Origin: Flaccisagitta enflata | Taxonomy: Eukaryota; Chaetognatha; Sagittoidea; Aphragmophora | Assembly: GCA_965153355.1 (NCBI GenBank) | Contig: OZ231128.1 | Location: forward strand, 38,998,001 to 39,062,000 | Direction: 5' to 3' | Length of the DNA: 64,000 nt | Part shown: positions 10,958 to 22,142 of the stretch, in pieces | Numbering within the stretch: position 1 is the stretch's first letter | Layout: the number at the start of each line of letters is the position of its first letter | Made by a program: the position numbers and the translations under genes | Notes under the pieces: model-generated | Databases searched by the model: none | What the model saw: only the letters and a program-made list of their open reading frames with translations | What the model was told of the DNA's origin: nothing

Positions 10958-13875
10958 TCATGTAAGGATCACGTTTAACGCAGATAGATTCTCTTGTATG
11001 TGCTTCACTTGGTTGTATTCTTCTATGAGATTCTTGATGAGTGGTGAGCTCTCTTTTATGGATGAGAATCTTCTTAACGCGAAGTCTTTAATATGGTCTT
11101 TGATTTTCGGTAGTCCAGAGCAGTCATGCAAATCTTCTATGGACACATAAGCTGGAGTTTTTAAAATAACTCGAAGCGCCTGGTTTTGGATAAGCTGGAG
11201 TTTTTTGATGTGGCACTCTGCAGCGTTTATGACGCATAGACTGCTGTATTCAATTATTGACCTTATTGTTGACTTGTAAAGCTTGCCCATTGTGTTTGGA
11301 TTGTGTTGTGAAGAGAAAGCTGAGATTGACCTTAACAGATTTAGGCGCTTGTATGATTTGGCAACGATTTTTGCAGTTTGTGGCTCCCAAGTCAGTCTTT
11401 TGTCAAACTTGACACCTAAGAAGTCTGCTTCATTTGTCAAAGGAATTTTTTCCCCCAAAGAGATCTATGGAGAAGTTGTTGCTGGCTTCCTCGTCGTGCC
11501 TTGGACATTTGGTGAATAGGATGAGTTTCGACTTTATTGGGCTCAGGGTTACAAACCATTTTCTGCACCATTTTTCCACCTTATCGACTTCCCTTTGCAT
11601 GATTTGTTTTGCATCAGAGGCCTTTGTACTTGTGGTCCACAGGCCCACATCATCCGCAAATTGGGAGGAGTCTATGCTTCTATTGTCAAGGACGTCTGTT
11701 AAGTCGTTAACGAAGATAAGGTAGAGGATGGGTGATAAGCATGATCCCTGTGGTGTTCCGGCTCTGAGGTGCACTGTTTCTGACCAGATATTGTCAATAC
11801 AAACTTTAAGGGTCCGATCATCAAGAAACGAAAACAAAATATTTTTCATTTGCCTTGTCAAGCCTATCTTATTGATTTTGTATTTGACGCCATTCTTTCA
11901 AAACAGCATCAAAGGCCGCCTTTACATCTAGGAATAGTGCCAAGGTGCAGTCTCTCCGTTTGAATCCATTGTAGACACCTTGGGACAGCCGTAGTAGATG
12001 TTCTTGGGTAGATCTACCTTTCACGAAACCAGCTTGGTGATCATTTATAAAATTCAATGCGATAAGCTCTTTCATGAGATAGGCGTAGATGTATCTCTCA
12101 TATAATTTCCCCAGACAGGCCAGCAAAGAAATCGGTCTGTAATTGCATGCTTGCTTCTTGTCTCGTCCTGGCTTTGGGACCATTCTTACTTTCGCCTTCT
12201 TCCATGCTGATGGGAAAACGTTTTCAGACAAACATTGATTAATCAGGTTACAAAAAATTTGTTTCGTGGAATCAGAGCAGAGCTTAATCAGATCATAACT
12301 TACTCCATCATCGCCCGGGGCTGAGTTTGCCTTGGTTTCTGAGAGCAGTTTATTAAATTGAGGAATGAATATATCTTTAACTTTATGGACCTCTATCTCT
12401 TTTGTTTCTTGCGATATTTGTTCGTCCACTTGTCTTTTAAATTCATTATCAAACATTGGACTGTTCGGAGTCTGATGGACTGAGTTGAGATATCTCGCAA
12501 ACTCAGCACATTTTTCCTCGTCATTTGAAGTGAGTTCTCCATCGTCTGTTTCTAGCGGAGCCTCAGGCTCTTCAATATCTTTATTTCTATTCTTGTGTTT
12601 GTTGAAGGTTTTCCACATTTTGTGTGTGTCGCATGCATTACAGATATTCTCACACATTCCTTGTAATTCCCTTTCATCAAATTCCCGAATCTGCGATTGA
12701 ATCTTATGGTTTAAACGATTGTAGATTTTGGTTAAGACGTTTTGGCTCAACGGATTTGTTGCTTTTTTCCGGTTTCTCAGAATTGTTTTTCTCAGTCTAA
12801 TGTTCTCCCGGATTTCTTTTGGGAGGAACCGCTTCTTTTGTTTGAATGTCCTTGAGCTCATGTCTTTAGCCTTATTGAATATCAGATTGATGCTCGCAAT
12901 GTTTTCATTCACACTATCGGATTCAGAATATTCCTCCAAAAGAAGCTTATCTGCAGTTTGAGCCCATAAAGTCAAGTCTGTTCTGGTTGTAGGATTGATC
13001 TGTATTTTGAATGAGAGTTTAGTGACAACCGGAAGGTGATCTGACCCAATGTCACCTTCAACACAGCACGCTTCCACCAGGCGACTCCCTGCTGCATCTG
13101 CAATTACAAAGTCTAAGACATTGGTTTGTCCGGTTGAGTTGCTAATGTATGTTGGTGAGCGCGGATCAAAGTAGATAAGATTTTCGTTGTTTACATTCTG
13201 TAATAGCCTGCTCCCAAAGCCGTTTGATGTGCGTGATCCAAATGTTGCATGCGGACAATTAAAATCACCTACTATAAAACCACCTATATCCCTTCCGTTG
13301 AATTTCATGTTTTTGAAGTCTGAGAAAATGCCCTGTGGGAAGTGGTTTCTTGGATGGTTGTAGATACAGATGATTTTGAATGGATTACTATCTTGCTCTG
13401 GCGGTAAGAGAATAACTGAAACGGCCTCAAAGTTGTCACCGGTTGTGATTAGGTTAACCTGAAGTGACGACCACTTTTTAGGAACAAGTAAAGCAACACC
13501 ACCTGCTGTGGCTATTGTATCTTCATTATATACTTTGTCACTTCTTATCTTTGTATATCCTCTAATGTCTCTGATTTCTGTATCCTTTTTGAGCCGTGTG
13601 TCTGAAATTGCCATAATACAGTTATTTCCTTGCATTTCTAAGAATCTACGAATTTCAGGTTCACGAGATCTGAATCCATTAACATTAACGGAAATGATTT
13701 TGACTTGATCATTGAATGTTTCCTCTTTGGCTCGAAGCAGTCGGGTTTGCCCTTCTCTCAGCTGCCATCCTTGCCCAGACCGTAGGCGTGGATAGGTTCC
13801 TGGCAGAGAGTGATTCGATGCATGTTTGGGCAAGAACACGGCAGTCAGATTCATTGGGAGACTGGCCAGATGCAA
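10958..13875 (-). pseudogene. LINE ORF2: endonuclease/reverse transcriptase, two frameshifts
   Basis: The first segment (13,875 down to about 11,898) holds an exonuclease-endonuclease-phosphatase domain. Motifs are ISVNVNGFR, GDFNCPH and GSDHLPVVTKL. The RT start follows, with MVPKPGRDK, NYRPISLL, KGRSTQEHLL and FLDVKAAFDAV. An extra base in the short T/A run at 11,896-11,898 shifts the frame. The second segment (to about 11,446) has GTPQGSCLSPILYL and the catalytic FADD motif. An extra base in the six-T run at 11,446-11,451 shifts it again. The third segment (FLGVKFDKRLTWEPQ through QNQALRVIL) is the usual C-terminal region and stops at 10,958. It encodes target-primed reverse transcription of the element's RNA. 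The upstream end overlaps ORF1 by up to 167 bp with no clear start codon close to the endonuclease, so the translation start is uncertain. Function in this copy depends on whether the two indels are real. Confidence 0.85.
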
Positions 13876-15745
13876 CGGATTCTTTTACTGCCTCAATAAT
13901 CATATGGATACATAGAGAGAGCGCATCAATTAGCGACGTTGTTTGTGATTGGCTTGTTTGTTGGCCCAAGAGCGGAAAATGCATTTGCGTGTTGCTGTTG
14001 CTGAAGCTAGCGCCGGTTGCTAGATCGCTATCATCGCCGACGCCGACGCCGCCATCCCTGCTGGTGTCGCCCTCACCACCTCTGCGTCCACCTCCTCCTC
14101 CGCCGCACGTCGCAGACCACGGTGCGCTGCCGCCCCTGCCGCGGAGGTCAGTTTCGTTGCTGTTGCTACTGTTGTTGTTGATGTTGTTGATACTGTTGTT
14201 GTTGTTGTTGTTGTTGATGCAGCTGTTATCGGCAGTATTAGAGATAGCATTTTTGCGCTTTTGTTTTTCCGCCGCTACCGCTTCTTTGTATTTTGGGCAG
14301 CCACGATAGTTTGCCACATGGTGGCCATCGCAATTTGCGCACTTAGGGTTGCTTCTATCCTGCGGGCAGTCCCTGACTCGATGATCCCCACCGCAGCGAA
14401 GACATTTTTGACGTGGTGCCTGGCAATCCCAATGCTGGTGGTCAAAATCCTGGCACCTGTAGCATTGCTTCACTTCTGGGTCTGGCTCGTATTCCACTGT
14501 GGTGAAGACTTGATGGTATACCACCAGCTTGTTCTGCAGTATCTTGTCTTTCTGAGCTTTTGATGAGAAATTGATTTTAACCGTGGTTGATTTCTCTGCT
14601 GACCCTTTTTTGTTAAATCTTTCAATTTTCTTTGGGAAAAGATCTTCCTCGGCCAAATGAGATTTGATTTCTTCATTTGTAATAGCAATGGGTAATCCAA
14701 GCACCAAGACCGTCTGGTCCAAGGATTTTTCTTCAGGAAGCATGGGCGTCACCTTTCCATGGGTTTGATGCTCCGGCCACTCCTGGCGCAGCAGATTGTA
14801 GTCGTGGGGAGTTGCTCCAGTAACATGAATGTCACCAGAGGGCATCACCCGAATTACCTTGATTTTTGCCTCCGGTTTCAGCTCTTTCAAGACTTCCGCC
14901 AACACTTTCGGGTTTTTCTTGACTTCCACCGACATGCGATTCTTCAAGACGATGGGTAGGATGTTGTAAGAGGTTTCGTTGCTGTTGCCGCCTACACTGT
15001 CACCACTGTCACCACTCCTGCTGTCGACTCCGCCGTCTCCGTCTCCACTACCAACACCACCATTGTCGCTGCTTTTACCTGCACCACCACCGCTACTACC
15101 ACCACCGCCAACACCACCATCGCGCCCCTGTGTATCGTTGCTTTGATTGACTTTCTTGTTATTGTTTTCCTTGGCAATGTTGTTGTTTTCTATGGCTTTG
15201 TTGTTGTTTTCTTTGGCTTTGTTGTTGTTTTCTTTGGCTTTGTTGTTGTTTTCTTTGGCTTTGTTGTTGTTGTTTTCTTTGACTTTGCTGTTGGTTTCTT
15301 TGACTTCCTCGTTATCTTCACCATCATTTGCAGCTTGTTCTTTGAGAGTTTTGGCGATAACTTCAATGATATCAAAAAGGGCCAAGTTAGCAAAATCAGG
15401 TGATTTTTTGCTGCTTCCTCCTTTCTGCCATTGGACATTTATCTTCCCAGTGTGATACATATCAAGATGGGCACCTTGGAAACCAGTGGCGGTAGTTAAA
15501 TCGAACTTAGCTCCATTTTCCAAGGTTGATTTGGCTGCTCCTATTTCTTCAAGAGTGGAACTCACAAGGTCAACCGCAGTCGGGTCTACATATAGACCAA
15601 TTGGCGCTGTATCTGACTGATCAACATTCCATTGGTACACATAGATTAGCTTCTTTGTCAGTTTATGGACATTTTGAACGAAAAGTTTGGCGTTCTCATC
15701 CTTAAGCTGGCTTTCTTTCAGCTCGGGCGGCTTACGATGCGGCAT
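13709..15745 (-). CDS. LINE ORF1: gag-like RNA-binding protein with zinc knuckles
   Basis: 678 residues starting MPHRKPPELKES. The N-terminal third is of unknown fold. A low-complexity middle contains repeated KAKENNN units and Gly/Ser/Asp-rich sequence. It is followed by a conserved central region (IRVMPSGDIHVTG to TVLVLGLPIAITNEEIKSHL, probably RRM-like). Three CCHC knuckles follow (CYRCQDFDHQHWDC, CLRCGGDHRVRDC, CANCDGHHVANYRGC), the last ending in the YRGCP pattern typical of Jockey/I-like ORF1 proteins. The C-terminus is Asn/Gly-rich then helical. It would package the element RNA. The KENNN and poly-Asn stretches look like microsatellite expansion inside the element. The frame is intact and overlaps ORF2. 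Confidence 0.88.
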   Translation of the reverse strand: MPHRKPPELKESQLKDENAKLFVQNVHKLTKKLIYVYQWNVDQSDTAPIGLYVDPTAVDLVSSTLEEIGAAKSTLENGAKFDLTTATGFQGAHLDMYHTGKINVQWQKGGSSKKSPDFANLALFDIIEVIAKTLKEQAANDGEDNEEVKETNSKVKENNNNKAKENNNKAKENNNKAKENNNKAIENNNIAKENNNKKVNQSNDTQGRDGGVGGGGSSGGGAGKSSDNGGVGSGDGDGGVDSRSGDSGDSVGGNSNETSYNILPIVLKNRMSVEVKKNPKVLAEVLKELKPEAKIKVIRVMPSGDIHVTGATPHDYNLLRQEWPEHQTHGKVTPMLPEEKSLDQTVLVLGLPIAITNEEIKSHLAEEDLFPKKIERFNKKGSAEKSTTVKINFSSKAQKDKILQNKLVVYHQVFTTVEYEPDPEVKQCYRCQDFDHQHWDCQAPRQKCLRCGGDHRVRDCPQDRSNPKCANCDGHHVANYRGCPKYKEAVAAEKQKRKNAISNTADNSCINNNNNNNSINNINNNSSNSNETDLRGRGGSAPWSATCGGGGGGRRGGEGDTSRDGGVGVGDDSDLATGASFSNSNTQMHFPLLGQQTSQSQTTSLIDALSLCIHMIIEAVKESVASGQSPNESDCRVLAQTCIESLSARNLSTPTVWARMAAERRANPTASSQRGNIQ

Positions 15746-16111
15746 CTCTTTTTCGCGGCGTAGATTTTGCAGCTACGGATTCTTCTTAGAGTTCACTGGA
15801 AAAAAGGGGGGGGTGGATCGCAGAGTTGGCAGTAAATGGAGTTCACGTTTACTTTGTCAAGAGACGATGTTGCGCGTAATTGGCTACAGACCGTCGGCGG
15901 CCTGTTTTACAGGCCGCTTGTAGAATTCCGCTCAAATTCTTTAAATTTGATCCACGTGACCAATCTTGAATTTGCAACGGAGAGACGTCATATTGTTCGA
16001 TTTGGCGTACAACGTAAGAGTCGTAAAAATATTCAGATTGAGAGAAATAAGCGGAAAAAGCAGAAACAAGAGAAAGGAAGCTAAAACATTCTCTAAATTA
16101 AATTAGATTTT

Positions 16112-16116
<5 letters not shown>

Positions 16117-16208
<92 letters not shown>
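16117..16208. repeat. (GA)n-(CA)n compound microsatellite
   Basis: GA run to 16,144, then CA run to 16,208. Confidence 0.96.
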
Positions 16209-16209
<1 letters not shown>

Positions 16210-16254
16210 TTACGACTTTTTTCCGGTCGGCGATTAGCCGCCTTTATTGGTAAG
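16209..16254 (+). mobile_element. Family D terminus (oligo-T plus hairpin)
   Basis: TTACGACTTTTTTCC followed by a GGCGATTAGCCGCC hairpin and TTTATTGGTAAG. The same terminus recurs in the same orientation at 17,240 and 20,137, and degenerately at 34,446. Confidence 0.5.
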
Positions 16255-16379
16255 AATTTTAAACTTTGATGTTAGAGTGATTAATGTCAACCATTATGAT
16301 TTAGCAGTCTCACTATTCTTTTTTATTACTGCAGTTCCTAGAACAAATAAAGTATGAATATTCTTATATTCCCCTTGTT

Positions 16380-17284
16380 TAGGCTGACGATGTTCTTATG
16401 AGTGTTCTTATTTTTTGCCACATCTGAGCCTCAATGTTCTTATCGGGAAAAAAGTCGAAGTCAGTCTTCAACTTTTTGACATATTCGAGAGAAACAGGGT
16501 TTTCATTTTCTTATGCGAAAGTTGGGCATCTCCACCGAGCGAATGAGCCCTCCAATGAAATTGATAGGGTAAGTAAATTTGATAATTCTCTTTCATTTGG
16601 CGCCAAGCAGAATGCTCTACGACAAATATTTTTCGCGCTATGATTTTTTAAAGATTTATTTATAAAAATTGCGAATTGAATTTTTTTCGATTTTTTATGA
16701 TTTTGAGTAGGATCAAAAAAAGAGTGTATTTATGTTTGTTTGAGCATGCAAATACAAGAAAACATGTTTATGAGCATAGCTGCTCATCTGTGAGGGTGTT
16801 TTGGAGGATTCTAGCTCATTTAGCTCATTTAGCTCAGTTTTTTTTTTATTTTAAATGTGATAAATGAATAGATATTTTGATACATGTTTAAGAAAGCAGA
16901 TACAAAAAAGCATATCAGTGAGCATAACTGCTCATCTGTGAGGGTGTTTTTAAGCATTTTAGCTCACTTAGCTCATTTAGCTCAGTTTTTTTTCATTTTT
17001 AATGGGATAAATAAATGTTTTGATGGGAGCATGTAAATACAAAAAAGCATGTCAGTGAGCATAGCTGATTGTCTGGTTGAGTGATTTTGAGCATTTTAGC
17101 TCATCTAGCTCATTTGGCTCAGTCCTATTTTTCTCTGATTTTCAGTGCAATCAATACATACAATTGCTCTTGATTTGATCTAAAAGAACAAAAAATTTGC
17201 AGTGACTAAAGACAAAAGTTTGGTGAAAAGTGACCAAAGCTTACGACTTTTTTCCTCACGGCGACAGCCGCCATTGCTGGTAAG
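16380..17284 (+). mobile_element. Family D element with three about 150-bp tandem units
   Basis: Body with AAAAAAGTCGAAG, CATTTGGCGCCAAGCAGAATG and CAAATATTTTTCGCGCTATG. Three tandem units (about 16,735-17,160) each contain GAGCATGCAAATACAA, GAGCATAGCTG and several AGCTCATTT motifs. It ends with CTTACGACTTTTTTCCTCAC and a hairpin at 17,240-17,284. A second copy with the same order lies at 33,710-34,500. Confidence 0.7.
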
Positions 17285-17394
17285 CAAGTCAAAGAAAAGA
17301 GTGCATGTCAAAAGTGGGTAATGAGTTGAATTTAGGGGCTGGGGCTAGGGTAAAAGCTAGGGTCGGATTAGATTTTGAGTCAAGGGCTAAGCGG

Positions 17395-17605
17395 TTCTAT
17401 AAGAGGCTGTGTCCGTATGACGGCCTGTAGGTAAGATCCGTAGCGCGAAGATTTGAAAAACGCGAAAATTGCTGAAATAGCATTTTTTAAGCATTACGGC
17501 CCTTGCCTAGCCATATTGCAGCCCCAACCCACCCGCATTGCTGCTCCTGCCCCTGCCCACCAGCCAGTGACTATACATTGACCGTGTATCTGGCCTTATC
17601 GAAAG
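17395..17605 (+). mobile_element. Family A remnant
   Basis: CTATAAGAGGCTGTGTCCG at the left and CCCCTGCCCACCAG with GACCGTGTATCTGGCCTTA at the right. The core is replaced by unrelated sequence. Confidence 0.5.
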
Positions 17606-17806
17606 TGCAAAGGTACTACATATAAAAGATGGCCTAAGCCCAATAGAATTTTATACTTCTACTTCTTCCTCTTCATGCTTTACTCTTTTAAGGCTCTAAT
17701 TCATGGATGTAGGGGAGCTCCAAAATTTGCCATGTCCACTTAGCAATTCAAGATCGACCTACGTTTTGATTTTCTGCATTATTCCTGAGCTAGAATCTTT
17801 CCAGGC

Positions 17807-18100
17807 CTGTATATTCTTGAGGGGGGGGAAATCAAAGGGTCTGGAGATGGGGAAGGAAATCAAAAGGGGAAAAAAGAGAAAAAAAGGAATTTTGGGGAAA
17901 ATATAACTTTTTACAGTACCAAATCATATAACTCAATTAGTAAAACACAATTTAACACTATTAAATCTTAACTACATAGTTTTATTGCTATATGGGGAAA
18001 AAAATCATGGATATAAAAACGCGACGCGATGCATCGCGGGGAAGAAAATCAAAGGCAGGGGGGGGGAAAAAATCAAAAGCCACTCAAGAATATACATCCC
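17807..18100. mobile_element. Short inverted-repeat element
   Basis: TGTATATTCTTGAG at 17,807 is matched in inverse orientation by CTCAAGAATATACA near 18,083. The purine-rich interior has G-runs. The surroundings 17,606-17,806 and 18,101-18,640 show no gene. Confidence 0.35.
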
Positions 18101-18639
18101 CTGAATCTTTCACCTCAGAGCTTTTTTTGGTTATATTTCTATCATTTTTTGTCGAGTTTTTCTCATTGTAAACCATTTTTCATTATAGAATCACTTCCAA
18201 TTCAAGCTCAACAGGACTTCCAAGACCGACTTTTACCACATCCATGGACGTGGCACACTGGCCCTAAATGACCACCTATCAAGCTCCTAGGCCTATCTCA
18301 ACTCTATCCACCCATAACCACCACCTTCCACCCTGAAGCGTCCCCTACATCCATGCAACTTGAGGTACAGATTTCAGTCCTACGCCAAAAACCTCGATTT
18401 TGAATCTTGGCACAGAGCTTTGCCTCAAATATTTCCCCTGTAGGTCGAAGATGCAGTCCCGTTCAACACCTTATTATAGCGTCCAACGGGTAGATCTGAT
18501 ATTGCTTGTCATCAAACACTTTAAATTCGATTATCACACGTTATCATTTGCATCGCTCTGACTTGATGCAATGATGCTAACCTCTCTTGTTGCGTGTTCG
18601 CGACACATTCAGTCAATACGTCTACCAGGCCGTCCATTC

Positions 18640-18745
18640 ATATCTCATCTGTTAGTCTTTCATCTGTCATCTGTTAGTCTTTCATCTGTCATATATCAGT
18701 CTCTCATCTGTCATCTGTTAGTCTGTCATCTGTCCTCTGTAAGTT
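18640..18745. repeat. TCATCTGTTAGTCTT tandem repeat
   Basis: About six irregular copies of a 15-bp unit. Confidence 0.7.
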
Positions 18746-18764
18746 AATCAGTTAGTAAACCATC

Positions 18765-18865
18765 AGTGATTGTGCCCAAAAATGGTCAATAGATACCTTG
18801 TGTCTTCTCACCCTCTCCTCCCCGCACGCGACTGAAAAAAGACTTATATACCCAGCCTTGTTAAT
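18765..18865 (+). mobile_element. Family A 3' fragment
   Basis: Contains CCCCGCACGCGACTG, TATATACCCAGCCTTGTT and the preceding pyrimidine-rich segment. Confidence 0.4.
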
Positions 18866-19069
18866 AATTTGAGATCGAATCACGCGTCGTATGAGCAAAA
18901 CAGTAACATGTCTGATTATCACTTTATCAGAGTCTGACATGGTTGATTGCATTTACGCGGGTTTGAAACATGATAGTATTGGTTCAAATCAATTATCGGT
19001 TCCTCCATTCGTCCATTTATCTTTTTCGACGATTGAAAGCAGGATCTGGATTTGTGTCTCTGTCTTTCT

Positions 19070-19226
<157 letters not shown>

Positions 19227-19361
19227 AATGAGCATTCTTGAAACCCGATCACTCTTTTACACCAGTGAATTACGTATGTCTGTGAGCGGACTAACGTGAG
19301 GGCAACAAAAACAGATTAACAGACAAAAGACGTACAAAAACTGCATCAAGTTTTTATTCAA

Positions 19362-20245
19362 TTACAGGCAGTTTCCACAATAAACTAGACTGGCGGAAAT
19401 CAGGCGACTGAATTCGTTAACATTAATAAAAATGTTATAATTTCATAATGGTCGCACTTAATGGCTTGAAATTTGAGCCCTATACTCAGAATTTGATACT
19501 CTTTTAGATCACATGAAAAAAAATAATCTAATACTTGAAATGTGTTCAACTATGTTAATTTTTATCAAATTCAGAGTAACATAAGAGTAACAGGGTGTTA
19601 ACATTTTAGGTCACTCTTTTCAAAAATCAATATCTCCAGGTAGAATTGACATTAAGGTCTGAAATTTTGCATGAAACTTGGGTTATGTCTTTATTAAAGG
19701 GGGAAAAAAGAAATTTTCCATAATACTTAAGATATTGTCATTTAAAGCATAGTATACTACTATGTGTCAAAATCAAATAAATCATCATTTTGGACAAATC
19801 AATCAAAAGTGAAATTTTTGTTTAGTAAATGACAATTGGTGACCCTAAAATCTTTCAATCTTCTTTAGGGATTGCAATTGAACAAAAATGACCCATAGTT
19901 GGGTAAGCTTAATGATTTTTTGATATCTTTTTCACTGCAGTTTTGAGTGTGACATCAGTGTGACATAAAAAAGGGGGTGATTTTGGCCTCTTTTTTTGCT
20001 AGATAGCCTATCAAAATTTTAAGTATGAAAGATATTAGCTAGGCACTGAATCCCAAATAATGTGTTACAACAGCTTTTATCATGAAATTTATCAAGAAAT
20101 TTATCAAGAAATTTATCAAGAAATTCCAAAACCTTGTACTTACGACTTTTTTCCTACAGCGAGAGCTGCCTTTATTGGTAAAAACATTTTTTCTACCAGT
20201 TACATATGATTTTTAGCATGGCTGGTTTATTGTGGAAATGACCTA
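19362..20245. mobile_element. Inverted-repeat element, about 0.88 kb
   Basis: The left end TTTCCACAATAAACTAG (from about 19,372) is matched in inverse at the right by GGTTTATTGTGGAAAT (about 20,220-20,236). The AT-rich interior has no ORF of note. It includes a 14-bp tandem repeat (GAAATTTATCAA) at 20,085-20,125 and a family D terminus at 20,137-20,180. Non-autonomous if mobile. Confidence 0.45.
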
Positions 20246-20862
20246 CAGTTGAAAAGATGGGGTGAAACGCTTAATGTTGCCATCAAATGCTCGCCGTCAT
20301 TTGTAGCCTTGTAGGAATGTATATGAGTGTCATTCGAAGTTAGCTTGAAGTCTGACATGCCATGATGTTGAAAGCCTTTCGTGTAACTTGAACTGGGTGT
20401 CCATTGAATTCTCCTTGTTCCACAGTAAAGCGACGCTGTTTTTTAAGACCGGAAGATGTGGCGACCGACGTTGGAACGAGGAAGGATAATTTCTCGGGAC
20501 TTTTTCGCGCCAGATCAAAGATTTCCTCGCAAGTTAGTCACGCTCGTATTGACAGGCGTATACACTCATATCTCATATATTGACAAACGAAAAGAGAGTC
20601 AATCGAGTAAATTTCGTCCTATACTCATTCATGCCCCCAGGATATTACCATAGAATTAAAGGCAGGAAATAACAAGACGCTTCCATATTCTTGATGAGTT
20701 TAGCTTCTGCTCGATTGAACTACTGTCAAATTCGGCGAATTGCTGCTGTTATGAACAAAATTGACACCCTTAGAATCTGCGCGCGACAAAGACAAAATAT
20801 TTACTTCACATAACACTCGCGCTTGTTGAGGACTAAATCTTCTTTTGGGTTTATTTTACAGA

Positions 20863-20935
20863 AACGTGGGAGGCATTGGACGAAAAAATGACATTATGCC
20901 ACATCTACGGAGATTACAAAAACGCGTCGCGATAT
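20863..20935 (+). CDS. Candidate terminal exon, unknown protein
   Basis: A polypyrimidine stretch ending TTTATTTTACAG is followed by a frame reading TWEALDEKMTLCHIYGDYK and a few more residues, then TAA. The composition looks coding and the acceptor is good. No upstream exon could be identified and the family is unknown. The neighbourhood 20,250-20,860 is otherwise featureless. Confidence 0.25.
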
Positions 20936-21197
20936 TAACGAAGTACCATGATCATGAAGCCAGAAAAAGAGACGATGGGGTGAAAGCGCCAGGGCAGGGG
21001 CAGGGGTTGTGATGTTAGGAAGATTGGACTTGAGTAGCGCTTGGGGGAGAGAACGGGAAATGTAGGAAGGAAGAGCTGCGATATAGGGACGAGGAGGAGG
21101 GAGACTGACATGGTGACATGAGAAGAAAGAGGGAAGAAAGGAAAGGGCTGTTAGCGTGAGGTCAGGAATAAAGGGCCGCCATATAAGGAAGATCGTG

Positions 21198-21213
21198 TGG
21201 GGGGGGGGGGGGG
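21198..21213. repeat. Poly-G tract
   Basis: Run of about 15 G on the plus strand; no gene is seen from 20,936 to 21,430. Confidence 0.9.
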
Positions 21214-21489
21214 AGATTAGAACGTCGAATTGTAGAAACGCATTGAATGACGTCATTCGGGGAACATGAAATGAATAATCATACCCAGTTGACTGATGCG
21301 CGTTATGCAATGAAACAATGGCTAAATTAAACGAGTTTTTTTTTTTTATCATCTTATTCTTGATGGGCAAGGCTTTTGCGCAATAAAATGGGTATTACGA
21401 GTAATGGCATCTAGATCCCCGTGGCGAAATAAGGGGATGTTTCTAGTGAAAGCGTGAAACGCGTTCTGATCGCGTTTTTAAGACAAGCG

Positions 21490-21590
21490 CGTTTTAAGGA
21501 GTGACACCATTGAAAAAAAGTCTCAGACCCATCAAGGATCGAACCCCTTTACTATACCAGAGAAGTTGGATGACTTATCAGTGCGCCACC
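21490..21590 (-). other. tRNA-like pol III promoter pair
   Basis: On the minus strand TGGCGCACTGA (A-box-like) is followed 45 nt later by GTTCGATCC, a perfect match to the B-box pattern, and then a T-run. The spacing equals that of tRNA genes, but the D-arm and T-arm do not fold properly. This is a tRNA-derived fragment or SINE head, not a functional tRNA. Confidence 0.4.
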
Positions 21591-21685
21591 AAGCACAACA
21601 TAACACCGGTGACGGGATTAGGCTTAGCTCAAAAGTGATTGGCTAATCTTGCCCAAACGTAGTTCAAGACCTGGGCAAGAGTACC

Positions 21686-21930
21686 TTTTTAGTTGCGGAC
21701 ACGCAACTCTATAAGAGGCTTTGTCCGTCCGTTGGTCCGTTGGTCCGTTGGTCCGTTGGTCCGTTGGTCCGTTGGTCCGTTGGTCCGTTGGTCCGTTGGT
21801 CCGTTGGTCCATTGGTCCGTTGGTCCGTTGGTCCATCGGTCCGTGGTGATCGAGTTGGAAAGTGTGAAAACGCGCATTTCCGCCCCTGCCCACCCGTCCG
21901 CAACTGGTATTGGCCGTGTATCCGGCCTTT
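21686..21930 (+). mobile_element. Family A element with CGTTGGTC core
   Basis: TTTTTAGTTGCGGACACGC, CTCTATAAGAGGCTTTGTCC, then about 14 copies of an octamer CCGTTGGT at 21,725-21,843 in place of pure GTCC. It continues with CGAGTTGGAAAGTGTGAAAAC, CCCCTGCCCACCCGTCCGC and GTATCCGGCCTT. Confidence 0.85.
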
Positions 21931-22142
21931 TTCCGAAAATTGCTATACATCAAAGGGCATTCACGCTTAATTGGTCCATCCCCACGGTGGCGTTCATGTA
22001 GCGAGCGCGACTGCGATTCAAAAAGTGTGAGATCGAACCCTGCCATCCTCGGGTGTTTTTTTTCAATGGCCCTACTGCCAAAAACGCGTTAATCTTGGAA
22101 TACGAGCAAAACGCGTTTCAGGCTTTCACTAGAAACATCCCC

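Larger units (their letters stand above)
10876..15950 (-). mobile_element. Jockey-clade LINE, nearly full length
   Basis: Minus-strand non-LTR retrotransposon. In order: a 5' region (about 15,746-15,950), ORF1 with three CCHC knuckles, an ORF2 that overlaps it with endonuclease and reverse transcriptase, a very short 3' UTR and a (CAA)n tail at 10,876-10,932. The 5' boundary is a guess and I could not identify a target-site duplication. Only two single-base interruptions in homopolymers break ORF2, so the copy is young or the breaks are assembly errors. Confidence 0.85.
21431..22142. mobile_element. Inverted-repeat element containing a nested family A copy
   Basis: The left end GGGGATGTTTCTAGTGAAAG (21,433) is repeated in inverse at the right end (CTTTCACTAGAAACATCCCC to 22,142). 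Both arms then share GAAACGCGTT and a CATTGAAAAAAA patch. A family A copy occupies 21,686-21,930. Confidence 0.65.

Noticed and set aside
21480-21600. A functional tRNA gene on the minus strand
   Set aside because: A- and B-box spacing fits, but the D and T arms do not pair, so only a tRNA-derived fragment is claimed.
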